This document shows, piece by piece, positions 44,872 through 54,223 of a DNA stretch of 64,000 nucleotides. Within the stretch, counting starts at the first letter, position 1; the number at the start of each line of letters is the position of its first letter. The notes below the pieces were generated by a model. The model made no database searches and was not told the origin of the DNA. It saw only the letters and a program-made list of their open reading frames with translations. This DNA comes from Flavobacterium sp. J49. GTDB lineage: Bacteria > Bacteroidota > Bacteroidia > Flavobacteriales > Flavobacteriaceae. The position numbers and the translations under genes are program-made. The DNA is taken from assembly GCF_011742145.1 (NCBI RefSeq), contig NZ_JAAQQU010000105.1:62001-126000 (forward strand), in the 5' to 3' direction.

Positions 44872-46185
44872 TTACATTTTAGCTTTTAAAGCTTTGTACT
44901 TGTCAGTCATTTCTAATGCGTTGTATACGCTCAATAGTGTTTTCTTTGCCGGTTCATTTTGCGGTTCCAATTCTACTGCTTTTTCAAGATATGGCAAAAC
45001 AGATTTGAAATTTTTCTCACGTTCAGCTTTAAGCACTTCATAACGTTTGTTGTCTTTTTCTGAAGTTCCTAACTTATTGATTTCAGTTACAAATTTATCA
45101 TCAGCTCTAAGTCTTAATTCGGCTAAGTTTAAGTTAGCGTTGAAATAATTTGGATTAAGTTCAAGTGCTTTTTTATAGTACTTCTCTGCTTCATCAATCT
45201 TATTCGCATTTCCGGCAATCACACCCAAATTATATATCAAATCCACATTGTTTGGATTTTTATCCAATGCTTCATTAACCAATTTAGTATAGGTTACAAA
45301 ATCATTCATTTTTAAATACAAATCGGCTTCAGTTAAGATCAAAGATGGATCTTCCGGATTGGCTTGACGTGCCTCAGCTACTGCGGCTTTAGCTTCTTCT
45401 ACTCTTCCTTTGTCTACTAAGATAAGGGCTATATTCTTGAAAATTTCCCCTCTTCTTGACGGTGTCTTTTCTTCTCTAGGTTTGATATGAGTCCCTGATT
45501 TTACCGCTGCATCTCTTAAAACTTTACTGCCTCCAAAAGATTCTTCTTTATTGTCGGATTTAGTAGAAGCAAAATATACTGTAGTTTCTCCGGTGTAGTT
45601 CAGCTTTTTTAGTTCATAGTAATGCTCTAAAGCCAAGTCATAATTTACGGCATTGATGGCGTAACTCGCAGCAAAAAACAAATTGTCCTGGTCCTTTTTA
45701 TCCATTAAGTAAGACGAATACAATACATTTGAAGCCTCTTGGAATTTTTGTTGGTTGGCCAAATTAATCGCAAGATTGATAATTTCATTTTTGTACAACT
45801 GGACTTTCGCTAAAATGTCGTCTGTGTATACTTTTTTACCTGATTTTTTCTCAAACTCCAAAGTAGCGTTTAATCCTTTCTCTATTTGTTCTACTGTTTT
45901 GGCAGTAACAATTTGAGATTTTTGATCCTCTGTGGCCAATGGCCCCAAAGCAGAAATCTCTACTAAAGGCAACATGGCTTTGAAAAAACCGGCATAAACC
46001 TTATCCGATTCCTCGGTAGCCAAACCTTCTAACTTGGTCAAATTGGCTTTATACTCCGATACATCGGCAGGTTTAGGTGCTTCTTTGGTATAAATTTTCT
46101 TCAAAACTTTTAACTCATCTTTTTGAGCAAAAGTAGAAACAGAAACTAGTATTGTTGAAGCCAATACAATGTGTTTAATTTTCAT
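44872..46185 (-). CDS. Exported tetratricopeptide-repeat protein
   Basis: 437 residues. Signal peptide 1-20 (VSTFAQ). Low-complexity helical N-terminal half, then clear TPR units around 285-380 (NPNNVDLIYNLGVIAGNANK, DEAEKYYKKALELNPNYFNA). Acts as a periplasmic protein-interaction scaffold; partner unknown. Starts 16 bp after gyrA ends and has no visible promoter of its own, so probably cotranscribed with gyrA. Confidence 0.85.
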   Translation of the reverse strand: MKIKHIVLASTILVSVSTFAQKDELKVLKKIYTKEAPKPADVSEYKANLTKLEGLATEESDKVYAGFFKAMLPLVEISALGPLATEDQKSQIVTAKTVEQIEKGLNATLEFEKKSGKKVYTDDILAKVQLYKNEIINLAINLANQQKFQEASNVLYSSYLMDKKDQDNLFFAASYAINAVNYDLALEHYYELKKLNYTGETTVYFASTKSDNKEESFGGSKVLRDAAVKSGTHIKPREEKTPSRRGEIFKNIALILVDKGRVEEAKAAVAEARQANPEDPSLILTEADLYLKMNDFVTYTKLVNEALDKNPNNVDLIYNLGVIAGNANKIDEAEKYYKKALELNPNYFNANLNLAELRLRADDKFVTEINKLGTSEKDNKRYEVLKAEREKNFKSVLPYLEKAVELEPQNEPAKKTLLSVYNALEMTDKYKALKAKM

Positions 46186-46201
46186 GTGGTATTATTTTAA
46201 A

Positions 46202-48772
46202 TTATTCTTGGGTTTCTTCTGTAGTATCTTCCGAAGTTGTTTCGGCATTGCTAACATCTGTAATGTCACCGCTGCTTTCGAATTCGCCTTCTACTACTTC
46301 TTCTTCATCCTCTTTCATTACTTTGGTTACCGCTGCAATCGAATCGTTTCCTTTGATATTAATCAATCGAACGCCTTGTGTAGCTCTTCCCATTACTCTT
46401 AAATCAGACACTTCCATTCTGATGGTTAATCCCGATTTGTTGATAATCATCAAATCGTCTTCATCTGTTACGGCATTAATCGAAATCAATGCTCCGGTTT
46501 TTTCTGTGATATTCAAAGTTTTAACCCCTTTTCCTCCACGGTTAGTGATACGGTAAACATCTTCTCCGTCTTCATCAACCAACTTGGTTCTTTTTCCGTA
46601 ACCGTTTTCGGTAACAACTAAAAGCTGGGTGTCATTGATATCATCCTTGTTTACAGAAACCATACCAATTACTTCGTCTTTATCATCGGCCAACGTAATT
46701 CCACGCACTCCTGAAGCGGTTCTTCCCATAGGACGGGTTTTTTCTTCTTCGAAACGCACCAACTTTCCGGATTTCACGGCTACTAAAACTTGGCTTTCAC
46801 CGTTGGTCAATTTCGCTTCTAATAGCTCATCATCTTCTCTGATGGTAATCGCGTTGATACCATTTTGACGCGGACGAGAATATTGTTCTAAAGGCGTTTT
46901 TTTCACTTGACCTTGTTTGGTCGCCATGATTACATAATGACTGTTGATGTACTCTTCGTCTTTTAAGTCTTGGGTACAAATGAACGCTTTTACCTTATCA
47001 TCACTTTCGATGTTGATTAAGTTTTGAATCGCACGACCTTTGCTCGTTTTGCTGCCTTCCGGAATTTCGTAGACACGCATCCAGAAACATTTTCCTTTTT
47101 GGGTAAAGAACAATAAATATTGGTGATTGGTCGCTACAAATAAATGCTCTAAGAAGTCTTGGTCACGAGTACCGGCACTTTTTTGTCCGACACCACCTCT
47201 GTTCTGAGTTTTGTATTCAGATAAATTGGTACGTTTGATATAACCCGCATGTGAAATCGTAATCACCACATTTTCATCGGCAATTAAGTCTTCGATACTC
47301 ACATCACCACCACTGTATTCAATAGTAGAACGACGAGCATCTCCATATTTATCTTTGATTTCAACCAACTCGTCTTTGATCAATTGCATTCTCAATTCTT
47401 TGCTGGCTAATAAATCTTTCAAGTGCTGGATTAACTTCATGATTTCTTCGTATTCCGCTCTTAACTTGTCTTGTTCCAGACCGGTTAATTGACGCAAACG
47501 CATTTCAACAATAGCACGGGCTTGAATATCGGATAACGTAAAACGTTCAATCAATTTGGAACGCGCTTCGTCTCCGTCTTTGGAAGAACGGATTAAAGCA
47601 ATTACTTCATCAATATTGTCGGAAGCAATGATCAAACCTTCTAAGATGTGTGCTCTTTCTTCTGCTTTGCGCAATTCGAATTGGGTTCTTCTTACTACTA
47701 CATCGTGACGGTGTTCAACGAAATAGTGGATCAAATCTTTCAGATTCAGCATTTGCGGTCTTCCATTCACCAAGGCAATATTATTCACGCTGAAAGAAGA
47801 CTGTAATTGGGTGTATTTATAAAGTGTATTCAATACCACATTTGGCACCGCATCACGCTTTAATTCATATACGATACGCATTCCGCTTCTGTCCGATTCG
47901 TCACGTATATTGGAAATACCTTCGATTTTCTTTTCATTAATTAAGTCAGCCGTTTTCTTAATCATCTCGGCTTTATTCACTTGGTATGGTATTTCGGAAA
48001 CAATAATCGCTTCTCTTCCGTTGGATTCTTCAAACGCTACTTTGGCACGAATGACAATTCTACCACGGCCTGTTTTGAATGCTTCACGAACGCCTTCATA
48101 ACCATAAATCACACCACCGGTTGGAAAATCGGGTGCTTTGATGTGCGTGATTAATTCGTCAATCTCTATGTCATTATTATCGATGTAGGCTAAAGTACCG
48201 TCAACGACTTCTGTTAAGTTATGTGGCGGCATATTGGTGGCCATACCCACGGCAATTCCCGACGCTCCGTTGATTAACAAATTCGGAACTCTGGTCGGCA
48301 TTACTTTAGGCTCATACAAGGTATCGTCAAAGTTCAATTGGAAATCCACTGTCTCTTTGTCTATATCTGCCATAATGTCTTCCGACATTTTTTTCATTCT
48401 GGCTTCGGTATAACGCATTGCAGCCGGACTATCGCCATCCACAGAACCGAAGTTACCTTGACCGTCAATTAATAAATAGCGCAAACTCCATTCTTGAGCC
48501 ATACGAACCATGGCATCATAAACAGAAGTATCGCCGTGCGGGTGGTATTTACCCAATACTTCTCCAACAATTCTCGCGGATTTCTTGTGCGCTCTGTTTG
48601 AAAAAACGCCTAAATCATACATTCCATATAACACTCTTCGGTGTACCGGTTTTAAACCGTCACGCACGTCAGGTAGCGCTCTTGAGACAATTACAGACAT
48701 CGAATAATCGATGTAAGCTGATTTCATTTCATCTTCGATGTTAATAGGAATTAACTTTTCTCCGTCAGACAT
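46202..48772 (-). CDS. gyrA: DNA gyrase subunit A
   Basis: 856 residues. Catalytic Tyr121 in [10 protein letters not shown]. The quinolone region reads [10 protein letters not shown], with Thr82 and Asp86 at the positions of E. coli Ser83 and Asp87; Thr is common in this phylum and is not in itself a resistance mark. The C-terminal beta-pinwheel has GyrA-box-like repeats, and the tail from ~825 is acidic. Introduces negative supercoils with GyrB. Confidence 0.97.
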   Translation of the reverse strand: MSDGEKLIPINIEDEMKSAYIDYSMSVIVSRALPDVRDGLKPVHRRVLYGMYDLGVFSNRAHKKSARIVGEVLGKYHPHGDTSVYDAMVRMAQEWSLRYLLIDGQGNFGSVDGDSPAAMRYTEARMKKMSEDIMADIDKETVDFQLNFDDTLYEPKVMPTRVPNLLINGASGIAVGMATNMPPHNLTEVVDGTLAYIDNNDIEIDELITHIKAPDFPTGGVIYGYEGVREAFKTGRGRIVIRAKVAFEESNGREAIIVSEIPYQVNKAEMIKKTADLINEKKIEGISNIRDESDRSGMRIVYELKRDAVPNVVLNTLYKYTQLQSSFSVNNIALVNGRPQMLNLKDLIHYFVEHRHDVVVRRTQFELRKAEERAHILEGLIIASDNIDEVIALIRSSKDGDEARSKLIERFTLSDIQARAIVEMRLRQLTGLEQDKLRAEYEEIMKLIQHLKDLLASKELRMQLIKDELVEIKDKYGDARRSTIEYSGGDVSIEDLIADENVVITISHAGYIKRTNLSEYKTQNRGGVGQKSAGTRDQDFLEHLFVATNHQYLLFFTQKGKCFWMRVYEIPEGSKTSKGRAIQNLINIESDDKVKAFICTQDLKDEEYINSHYVIMATKQGQVKKTPLEQYSRPRQNGINAITIREDDELLEAKLTNGESQVLVAVKSGKLVRFEEEKTRPMGRTASGVRGITLADDKDEVIGMVSVNKDDINDTQLLVVTENGYGKRTKLVDEDGEDVYRITNRGGKGVKTLNITEKTGALISINAVTDEDDLMIINKSGLTIRMEVSDLRVMGRATQGVRLINIKGNDSIAAVTKVMKEDEEEVVEGEFESSGDITDVSNAETTSEDTTEETQE

Positions 48773-48943
48773 ATTTTATAAATTATTAATAAAAAATTAG
48801 TTTAAATTCAAAACGTGCTAATATAGGATATTTATAGCTTTTAGTGCTAAAATTAGTCCACAAATTTCAATGATTTATTAACAAAACAGAGGCTTTTTAC
48901 AAACATTCTTTTTACGCAATTTTTACAAAATTTATGGTGTAGA

Positions 48944-48986
48944 AATAAAAAAATCCGTTTCGAGTTTTTTGGACACGAGACGGATT
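48944..48986 (-). terminator. Terminator of the T9SS lipase-like gene
   Basis: AATCCGT/ACGGATT stem extended past one mismatch by TCG/CGA, followed by T-rich tail in minus-strand reading. Confidence 0.75.
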
Positions 48987-49008
48987 TAAAATCATACTTA
49001 TTTATATT

Positions 49009-52000
49009 CTAAGGAACTGCTATTTGATGACTTTCGGGCACTCCGTTAATGTAAATTTTAAGCACATAAATTCCTGTATTTAAACCACTAACTGAAAAAG
49101 TGGCTTGATTATTAACGATACTTATTTCCCCTTTAGAAAGTCCCATTAAATCAAAAAGTTCTCCGGTAATAATATCTGTTGCGCTTGGCACAACTTCTGC
49201 ATTTTCTAAATCAACATTCACGATGCTTGATGATGGATTGGGAAAGACTTTATAAATTGATTGTCCGGGGCTTATATTAAAAGTCAAATATTCCCATCTT
49301 CCCCAGCCACAACTACTATTTCGAGCTCTTACTCTTACACCAGTTGATCCGTAGCCTAATAATTTCAGAATGCAATTATTGCGAATACTTGGCTCTCGTA
49401 TTTGAATTTTTGAGTTGATTACTTCCCATTGCCAATTACTTTGATCGGCTGCATCTGCACTAGACATTCCGTTGAAGTGAGCTGTTATTCTGTCGTCGAC
49501 ATTATTTCGTGGCACATTCGCATAAACTTGTCCGGAACAAAAATCAAGACCACCAACAGTATTACAAGTAAAATAATTCAAGCTTGGTCCGCCTGCATGT
49601 AAATATTTTGTTGATTGCATACCATTTTCAAAAGTAGCCGTGATTGATGCTTCATCATCACTAACGCCGGTTACCGTAATACTATAAGGTGTTTGGGCAT
49701 TCACCATGACATTAGAGGCTGTCCAAGTTGCTCCGGATGGAAAACGACATTCACCATTGTTTAGCAGGAATGTTTTGGTTTGGCCTATACACAATTCATC
49801 AGAGCCTGAAATAGCGTCCTCTAACGGCAAAGGATAAACCGGTATTTGAGGATTTCCTGCGAGTTCTTGCAGCAACCAGTCAACACATTCTTTTGTAAAC
49901 GAAGTATGAGGTGTGTTTTTTGAAGTCCCAAAATAACTATCAAAGGGTGTTTCTTCTGCACAAATTAAATTGTATTCTAACGGATGGGCCCAATTTTGAT
50001 TTGGGAATTTATGTGCCAAAGCAGAAAAAGTAGGGATGAAAGAATGAATTGGGTTGAATTCTCTTAATGACCATTTGCTACCTCCAAGGTGCTGACTTAA
50101 TTCATAAATAAAATTTTCAAAACTCCAATCACCAAAACTATTTATAGAATTACCTGGTATAGTGTTTGTCGCTAAAGTTGGATATGCGATTTGTCCTTGC
50201 GCATCAAAAAAACCTCCGGGTACATTATCCATTACTCCTCTTGTATTTAAATTTGTCGCAATAGTAGTTTTATCATCAACAAATTTCTTAAATCTACTCA
50301 CCCTGGTTGTTGAACCGATTGAACCCATGAATTGACTCTCCAATGAAGCAATATGAATATACCATGTTATTGATCCAACAGGCAAAGAAACACGAACTCT
50401 TTGAAAACCTCTTATGTTTAATACTTTTTCTCCATCTTCGGCAAATTTAATTTCATTTCCATTATTGTTAATCAAGGGCTGTCCATTTATACCTCTAACT
50501 TCTTTTGAACCTGATAACGAACCATTGACTACCGCAATTTTTCTTAAATTTATCGGCCAACCTCCAGAACCGATACTCCCGTTATTATTTTGATTATCAT
50601 AATGCATTTTAAAGTAATCATTACCCCTGTCAAAAGACATGCCTTGTGATATTGTTTGTGCATTAAGCAAACTTGGTTCAGCAATATGATAATTATAATT
50701 ATAGGGATTAGGTGAAAGCGAAGGATATAAAGGATTTGGTTCTTGTTTTTTCCCATGAAACTCTATAAGTTGTTGTTTTGCTGCAGGAGAATTAAGTTGA
50801 TTTACATAAAACTCATTGGCTACATTTGAACTTGATTTAACCAAACTTAATAAGGCTTGGTCACCTAGCGGAATATTAGCCCCAAGATGGGGACTATCAA
50901 CACTTACCCATAAATATACATGATGCTGCCACTCGGGTAAAGCCGTTTCTTGAAACTTTTTCTCCATGTAGCTTAACGCATAGCGTGAGATTTGACCAGC
51001 CATACTTGGCGCAATAATCGCTATTTGATGGATACTCGAATTGGCAATTAATTTTTGTTTAACATCTTTCAGTAGTTTAACAACAGACGTAGCATTGCTC
51101 TCAATGTAATAGGCCCCGCCATCAATAGTTACAGGTTGACCATTGACTAAATTAGTAGTTTGGTAATTTGGAAAATTAACGATGATGACATCGTAGCCTT
51201 CATTACGAAGAATATCAAGTAAAGGATTTGGCTCATTGTTTTCATAATATACCATCATATCCACTATAGACTTATGCTTAAGTGGGTCAAAAACACCATT
51301 GGTTTTATATTTGTTGGCACATTCGGCATCTTGTTCACAATCGCAGTCTTCAATTCTTCTTTTGTCACCCGGATCAAAACCATCAATAATAACAATGGGC
51401 TTTTGTATTAATTTTTGAGTATTATTTTGAGAATAGTACACCCTGTAACTTATCTGGTTTTTTATTTTCGGGTCGCTATTTAGGTAACCCATAGAAGTCT
51501 CATCGGCAGGAACGAAATTAAAATCTTCACGTAAAGCATCGATTCCGCCACAACTGGAAAGACTAAAAGTGTCTAAATCGGTATTCCTAAAATAAATTTC
51601 TCCATTTGTTTCTAAAGTAGTATTGTCATTGTATTGTAGGTTGCATTTTATAGTTTTAGTACCATTAATTGTGTAAGCAATAACAACTTCTTGCGTCATA
51701 AATTCACCTCCTACTATTATGTTTTTTATAATGCCTTCCCCAAAGTCAATCGTCAAATTTTTAATGAGCTTGTTACCATTGGTAAAATAGAAATCTTTAT
51801 TAAATCGAAAAACGAGGTTCTTACCATTAACAGCATTTTTTAATGGAGCAATAATCGTATTATGCATCATATAAAACGGAACTCTGTCAGGAATTTGCAT
51901 AAACTTTCGAGCAATACTGTCCAACTTTAATCCACCATTTTCGGGAGATTCCTCATGATAGTTCAAAACATTGAATTGAGTATTCAATATTCCCACATTT

Positions 52001-52329
52001 ACAACGTTATCATTAAGGTAATCATTTCTTAAACTAATAGTAAGTGAATCCAACGAAATGAATTTTTGAGCATTACTGGCACGGTACAATTCTAATAAAC
52101 TTTGTTTAAAATAACTGAAGTTGGCAGTATTGCATGTGTCTTTACTGTTGAAATTGTAAAGGTTAGCAAAAGGAGTAGTTCGTTCATAGATAATACCACT
52201 GGTAACTAGTGATTTATCTATATTCACTAAAAGTGAATCGAGTGGTTTTGGCGCAGCAGCGTCATCGTCTTGTGCTTTTGCATGTAAAAAAAACAACATA
52301 CAGAAAGCCAGAAAAAATAATTTTTTCAT
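49009..52329 (-). CDS. Large exported lipase/esterase-like protein with T9SS domain
   Basis: 1106 residues. Signal peptide 1-19 (HAKAQ). Residues ~310-520 contain alpha/beta-hydrolase features: VIIDGFDPGDKRR near 313, a nucleophile-like APSMAGQ near 441 (instead of GHSMGG), and VDSPHLGANIP near 477, a phrase common in lipases. Ig-like or PKD-like beta regions fill ~830-1000. The last ~80 residues begin YKVFPNPSSS and form a T9SS sorting domain. So it is probably a surface or secreted hydrolase; whether the atypical Ser is catalytic is open. Own terminator downstream. Confidence 0.75.
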   Translation of the reverse strand: MKKLFFLAFCMLFFLHAKAQDDDAAAPKPLDSLLVNIDKSLVTSGIIYERTTPFANLYNFNSKDTCNTANFSYFKQSLLELYRASNAQKFISLDSLTISLRNDYLNDNVVNVGILNTQFNVLNYHEESPENGGLKLDSIARKFMQIPDRVPFYMMHNTIIAPLKNAVNGKNLVFRFNKDFYFTNGNKLIKNLTIDFGEGIIKNIIVGGEFMTQEVVIAYTINGTKTIKCNLQYNDNTTLETNGEIYFRNTDLDTFSLSSCGGIDALREDFNFVPADETSMGYLNSDPKIKNQISYRVYYSQNNTQKLIQKPIVIIDGFDPGDKRRIEDCDCEQDAECANKYKTNGVFDPLKHKSIVDMMVYYENNEPNPLLDILRNEGYDVIIVNFPNYQTTNLVNGQPVTIDGGAYYIESNATSVVKLLKDVKQKLIANSSIHQIAIIAPSMAGQISRYALSYMEKKFQETALPEWQHHVYLWVSVDSPHLGANIPLGDQALLSLVKSSSNVANEFYVNQLNSPAAKQQLIEFHGKKQEPNPLYPSLSPNPYNYNYHIAEPSLLNAQTISQGMSFDRGNDYFKMHYDNQNNNGSIGSGGWPINLRKIAVVNGSLSGSKEVRGINGQPLINNNGNEIKFAEDGEKVLNIRGFQRVRVSLPVGSITWYIHIASLESQFMGSIGSTTRVSRFKKFVDDKTTIATNLNTRGVMDNVPGGFFDAQGQIAYPTLATNTIPGNSINSFGDWSFENFIYELSQHLGGSKWSLREFNPIHSFIPTFSALAHKFPNQNWAHPLEYNLICAEETPFDSYFGTSKNTPHTSFTKECVDWLLQELAGNPQIPVYPLPLEDAISGSDELCIGQTKTFLLNNGECRFPSGATWTASNVMVNAQTPYSITVTGVSDDEASITATFENGMQSTKYLHAGGPSLNYFTCNTVGGLDFCSGQVYANVPRNNVDDRITAHFNGMSSADAADQSNWQWEVINSKIQIREPSIRNNCILKLLGYGSTGVRVRARNSSCGWGRWEYLTFNISPGQSIYKVFPNPSSSIVNVDLENAEVVPSATDIITGELFDLMGLSKGEISIVNNQATFSVSGLNTGIYVLKIYINGVPESHQIAVP

Positions 52330-52376
52330 AAATTTGTTTGCTTTTGGTTAATAATATATTTGTTAATCATCAATAA

Positions 52377-52407
52377 GGGATTGTCTTTGCCGAGACAATC
52401 CTTTTTT
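52377..52407. terminator. Hairpin between lipoprotein and lipase-like genes
   Basis: Nine-bp stem GGATTGTCT/AGACAATCC, 6-nt loop. T6 follows on the plus strand; in the direction of the genes (minus) the tail is only CCCTTATT, so termination there may be partial. Confidence 0.6.
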
Positions 52408-52408
52408 A

Positions 52409-53011
52409 TTATGGAAAATAAGTTTGCATTAACGTCAGACTGTTCACATCAAATCTTCCTTTTGTTATTTCAATTTCATCATTAGGGTTATTTATGTTTC
52501 GCAATTTGCAATCAAAACTTCCTGATATAATTGTCCCTTCAGCAGTACTCTGAGTTAGTCTTTTAATTGTGAAATTACCTGAATTTTCATATGATATGTA
52601 TTGCTGATACGAATTGGTTTTGTCGTCAAAAATTGTACAATGCAAGTAGTTTTGATCAAGACCATCAATACTATTCATACCGTTAGACTCATTTAAAACA
52701 TAATTTCCAATACTGTTAACTTCATCCATGTGTAACAATAAGGTAGCACTTGTAGAACTTTTGTAATCTCTTATTTCGAGTTCTCTGTAGTAACTAGAGT
52801 TAGGAATACCTCCCCATAAAATGGCTCCCCACAATGGAAAAACCAAACTATTATTTCCGCTTCTAGGTACTAATAATTTCCCATCAATTAAACACCCAAA
52901 AGTGTTAGCGCCCGTTTGCGTTTCCGGCGGTAAACCGTCTCCCGGATTGCTGTCGCCACTGCAGGCAATGAGTAGCATTGTTGTAATCAACATTAATACA
53001 GTTTTTTTCAT
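52409..53011 (-). CDS. DUF6252-like lipoprotein
   Basis: 200 residues from ATG 53011. Signal peptide ends L-L-I-A-C (lipobox). The mature part starts NTFGCLIDGKLLVP and is a single beta-rich domain ending ITKGRFDV, reminiscent of the DUF6252 family of flavobacterial lipoproteins. The open frame extends to 53074 but would put residues before the signal peptide. No enzymatic motif. It lies between a beta-barrel gene and the lipase-like gene, all in the same direction. Confidence 0.72.
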   Translation of the reverse strand: MKKTVLMLITTMLLIACSGDSNPGDGLPPETQTGANTFGCLIDGKLLVPRSGNNSLVFPLWGAILWGGIPNSSYYRELEIRDYKSSTSATLLLHMDEVNSIGNYVLNESNGMNSIDGLDQNYLHCTIFDDKTNSYQQYISYENSGNFTIKRLTQSTAEGTIISGSFDCKLRNINNPNDEIEITKGRFDVNSLTLMQTYFP

Positions 53012-53096
53012 GTCATTATGTTTTTGGTTAATAATTAATTTTAAATATTCCTGAATTCTTATAAGAAATGGCAACTAAAAGATGGCTGGTTATTTC

Positions 53097-53771
53097 TTAA
53101 ATCACACTAAAAAAGCAACGCTTATAACCAACATTTACAAGTGTATTAGTTAAATATTTTCTCCCATCATCAAAAATATTTAATCCTCCATTTTGTTTTC
53201 CTTTGTTGCCACCAATAAAACTTTCAACACTAATAAACACTGCATCTTTATCATTGATAAAATAATTCAATCCATAACCGGCAAATAAACTATAGCTATA
53301 ATTTGAGAAGTTTTCAGTAATAGCGGGTGAATAATCACTGTATTCACTTTTAGTTTCTATACTCAAAGCATATCCGAGTTTTAGAAATCCGGCAAAATTT
53401 TTATACAGTCTAAATTCCCATTTTATATCCATTGGAATCATAATAGCTTCTCCCATAAATCTTCCGGAATTATAGGCTGTTTTATTTGAAAAATTTATTG
53501 AACTGCCATCATCTGAAAATGAAGCCCCTATTTTGTAATATTTTATTCTCCCGGATACACTCCAATGTCTGGCAAAATAATATTCCGCTAATAAACCACC
53601 TTGAAAAGATGTCGTTGGTTCATTAAACTCAAAAGAACTAATGGTATTACTCCCGACTTCAATTCCAAAATATAGTTTACCTTTTGGATTTACAATGCTG
53701 TCTTTTTCTTGAGCAAATAAACCGGTTGAAAAACACACTAACAATATTACTAAGCAATTAATCTTTAACAT
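53097..53771 (-). CDS. Outer-membrane beta-barrel protein
   Basis: 224 residues. Signal peptide 1-20 (GLFAQ). The mature part shows alternating amphipathic strands with aromatic girdles (GKLYFGIEVGSNT, GGLLAEYYFARHWSVSGRIKYY, GFLKLGYALS, SLFAGYGLNYFI, NVGYKRCFF), typical of a small 8-10-strand barrel. It ends with a hydrophobic Phe-rich strand. Function unknown. Confidence 0.78.
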   Translation of the reverse strand: MLKINCLVILLVCFSTGLFAQEKDSIVNPKGKLYFGIEVGSNTISSFEFNEPTTSFQGGLLAEYYFARHWSVSGRIKYYKIGASFSDDGSSINFSNKTAYNSGRFMGEAIMIPMDIKWEFRLYKNFAGFLKLGYALSIETKSEYSDYSPAITENFSNYSYSLFAGYGLNYFINDKDAVFISVESFIGGNKGKQNGGLNIFDDGRKYLTNTLVNVGYKRCFFSVI

Positions 53772-54132
53772 TTTTTTAAAATTTATTAAGATTATACTAT
53801 CAAAATTATTAAACTAAAATATATTACAGGTCTACTTTAAGTGTACATTTCTAAAAAATAGATTAAAGTTCTTATTTATTTCCCCAGTTTAAATTTTTAT
53901 CAAACTAAATATATAAAGAAAAAATAAGAAAAAGCGTATTTTTTGAAAAGTATTACAATTTTAAAAACTAATAATCAGCACTATACAAAATCCATTAAGA
54001 CATACAATCTCTGTATACTATTATTTTGTCGCATTTAAAACTAGACTGACTCAAGACATTTTATTAACAAAACAGTCTATTTTTTTAGTTAATAAAATAG
54101 TAACCCAACTGCTTTTATTATTGGCTTTTTTT
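53772..54132. other. AT-rich intergenic stretch, no gene seen
   Basis: About 360 bp with very low GC. Contains a 10-bp inverted repeat TTTTATTAAC (54059-54068) / GTTAATAAAA (54088-54097) and AGACTG/CAGTCT nested around it. In DNA this AT-rich the significance is doubtful. Upstream of the clpC control region. Confidence 0.4.
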
Positions 54133-54174
54133 TTGTCAATTAGCTGACAGTACTTTTAGACGGAATGATTTTTG
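54133..54174 (+). promoter_or_regulatory. Sigma-54-like clpC promoter with TGTCA boxes
   Basis: TTGTCA (54133-54138) and CTGACAG (54144-54150) form a tight inverted pair. GG (54162-54163), 8 nt, TTG (54172-54174) has the same GG-N8-TTG spacing as the dnaK promoter. No TAnnTTTG box fits. The start codon is 50 nt downstream. Confidence 0.45.
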
Positions 54175-54223
54175 TTAGAACCATTCATAATAACTAAATT
54201 TACAATACCAATAATATATTTAT

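Noticed and set aside
48500-48550. Thr82 in GyrA as a quinolone-resistance mutation
   Set aside because: Thr at this position is ordinary in Flavobacteria and Asp86 is intact.
54045-54097. Nested inverted repeats upstream of clpC as an operator
   Set aside because: DNA there is so AT-rich that such repeats arise easily; no phasing with the promoter.
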